From Bryum argenteum (Eukaryota > Streptophyta > Bryopsida > Bryales > Bryaceae), in the NCBI GenBank assembly GCA_037043015.1, contig CM073330.1, positions 13,224,512-13,288,511 on the forward strand: DNA of 64,000 nt, given 5' to 3'. Below are positions 60,267 through 64,000 of this stretch, piece by piece (position 1 is the stretch's first letter; each line of letters begins with the position of its first letter). The position numbers and the translations under genes were made by a program. The notes below the pieces were generated by a model. That model was not told the origin of the DNA, did no database searches, and was given only the letters and a program-made list of their open reading frames with translations.

Positions 60267-61073
60267 TTCCGAAGCGATCCACAACCTCCTCAGGTCGCGA
60301 AAAAATTCTTCACTTCTCGTAAACCTCAGTCTTTCTCACAAGAACAAGCTCTCAGACAAACAAACTGCGAAATGTGCACAGAAAGCAAACAATCGAGGAG
60401 GAAGAAGCAGGCAGCAATATAGGGAAGACGAGACCAAATAACAGCTTGGATGAAAAGAGTGCTCATCGAACAAGCTACTGGATGACGTTACTCCAACGAA
60501 TGAGAAGTTGCTACGAAATGATGATTCTATTATTGTCTTTTGGATGAAGACGATGCTTCGCGGATTTCGTTCATTATTTGCGATGAAACTGATGGTCGAC
60601 GTTCATCCAGTTCTTGTGATAGTGACCGTGGCGCCTCAACCACGGTCATAAGTTCTCCCATGGTCATAAGCCCCTAAAGCCCTAAACCCTTCGTCCCCTC
60701 CGCCTCGCTCTGATTGTCGCCGGAATGTGACAATTGTGTGCTTTGCTTGTTTTTGCAACGATTTTTGAACCGCACTAGAAATTTCGAGCTTTTTCTACAT
60801 AAAAATTGGAGGTCACTGTGTTTTGTTACCTTTTTGTTGCCAGAGTTTCAGCATGAAACCTTGAAAAGCAGAGTTTGTCCCTGAATTCTCTGTTGTAATT
60901 TTTTCTTGTTTCTAGAGTGTCTTTTGTAGTTTGCTTTGGTCCGATTGGCATCAATGCACGTTCCTAGTCACCTCAGAAATTTGAAGCGGATGCTGTTGAG
61001 AGTAGGATTGTTTACAATCTGAGGAAAGAGGAGAGAAGAGCGTGATTGAGGATGGAGAGGTGATTGGGAAGGT
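60267..61073. promoter_or_regulatory. Shared divergent intergenic region (BPA1-like / DNA ligase) with telo-box
   Basis: 807 bp between the two start codons. It contains CCCTAAACCCT (60680-60690), a telo-box of the type found in promoters of plant replication and translation genes. No TATA box was clear for either gene. The 5' UTRs, and possibly leader introns, of both genes lie here. Confidence 0.5.

Positions 61074-64000
<2,927 letters not shown>

Overview
The window is nuclear DNA of a land plant. The genes are plant genes with GT-AG introns of about 70 to 800 bases: pseudouridine kinase, cytokinin dehydrogenase, plastid-type serine acetyltransferase, an LEA_2/NHL membrane protein and a BPA1-type RRM protein. 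The gaps between genes are filled with transposon debris. A bacterial-type NAD+-dependent DNA ligase with eukaryotic introns and a kinase with DFE in place of DFG fit a seed-free lineage (moss, liverwort, lycophyte or fern) better than a flowering plant. That placement is inference; the sequence alone does not name the species.

Layout. 1-8.8 kb is accessory DNA: the edge of a Ty1/copia fossil, two related fragments of an EDM2-like PHD-finger gene, an inverted pair of LTR-like repeats, a fold-back cluster and CACTA-type MITEs. 8.8-22 kb holds diverged tandem repeats, three copies of one MITE (one carrying a nested TTAA element) and a Helitron helicase fragment between two near-identical 170-bp direct repeats. 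22.1-24.6 kb is pseudouridine kinase (minus). 24.6-29.5 kb is gene-free with two MITEs. 29.8-32.5 kb is cytokinin dehydrogenase (plus). 34.2-35.4 kb is serine acetyltransferase (minus). 36.7-38.2 kb is a large TTAA element with a palindromic 21-bp array. 38.4-44.7 kb is a nearly full-length degenerate Helitron. 44.8-46.8 kb is the DFE kinase (minus). 48.96-49.6 kb is an LEA_2 gene with a broken partial tandem copy behind it. 50.7-54.5 kb is a cluster of TTAA elements. 55.7-56.1 kb is a tRNA-derived SINE. 56.6-57.8 kb is a truncated SNF2 gene. 58.2-60.3 kb is the BPA1-like gene (minus), and from 61.1 kb to the right edge runs the NAD+-dependent DNA ligase (plus, unfinished). The last two are divergent across a shared 0.8-kb intergenic region.

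Main points of interest. (1) The intron-bearing LigA-type ligase. (2) At least nine non-autonomous elements of several size classes (73 bp to 1.5 kb) sharing CCCYTAAA-type termini and a TTAA target. One sits inside another MITE, and two empty copies of that MITE show exact duplication of TTAA. They look like a piggyBac- or Kolobok-like system, with no transposase in the window. (3) Large hairpins and palindromic arrays carried inside transposons. Apart from the divergent pair there is no sign of operon-like organisation; the genes are independent housekeeping or signalling loci.
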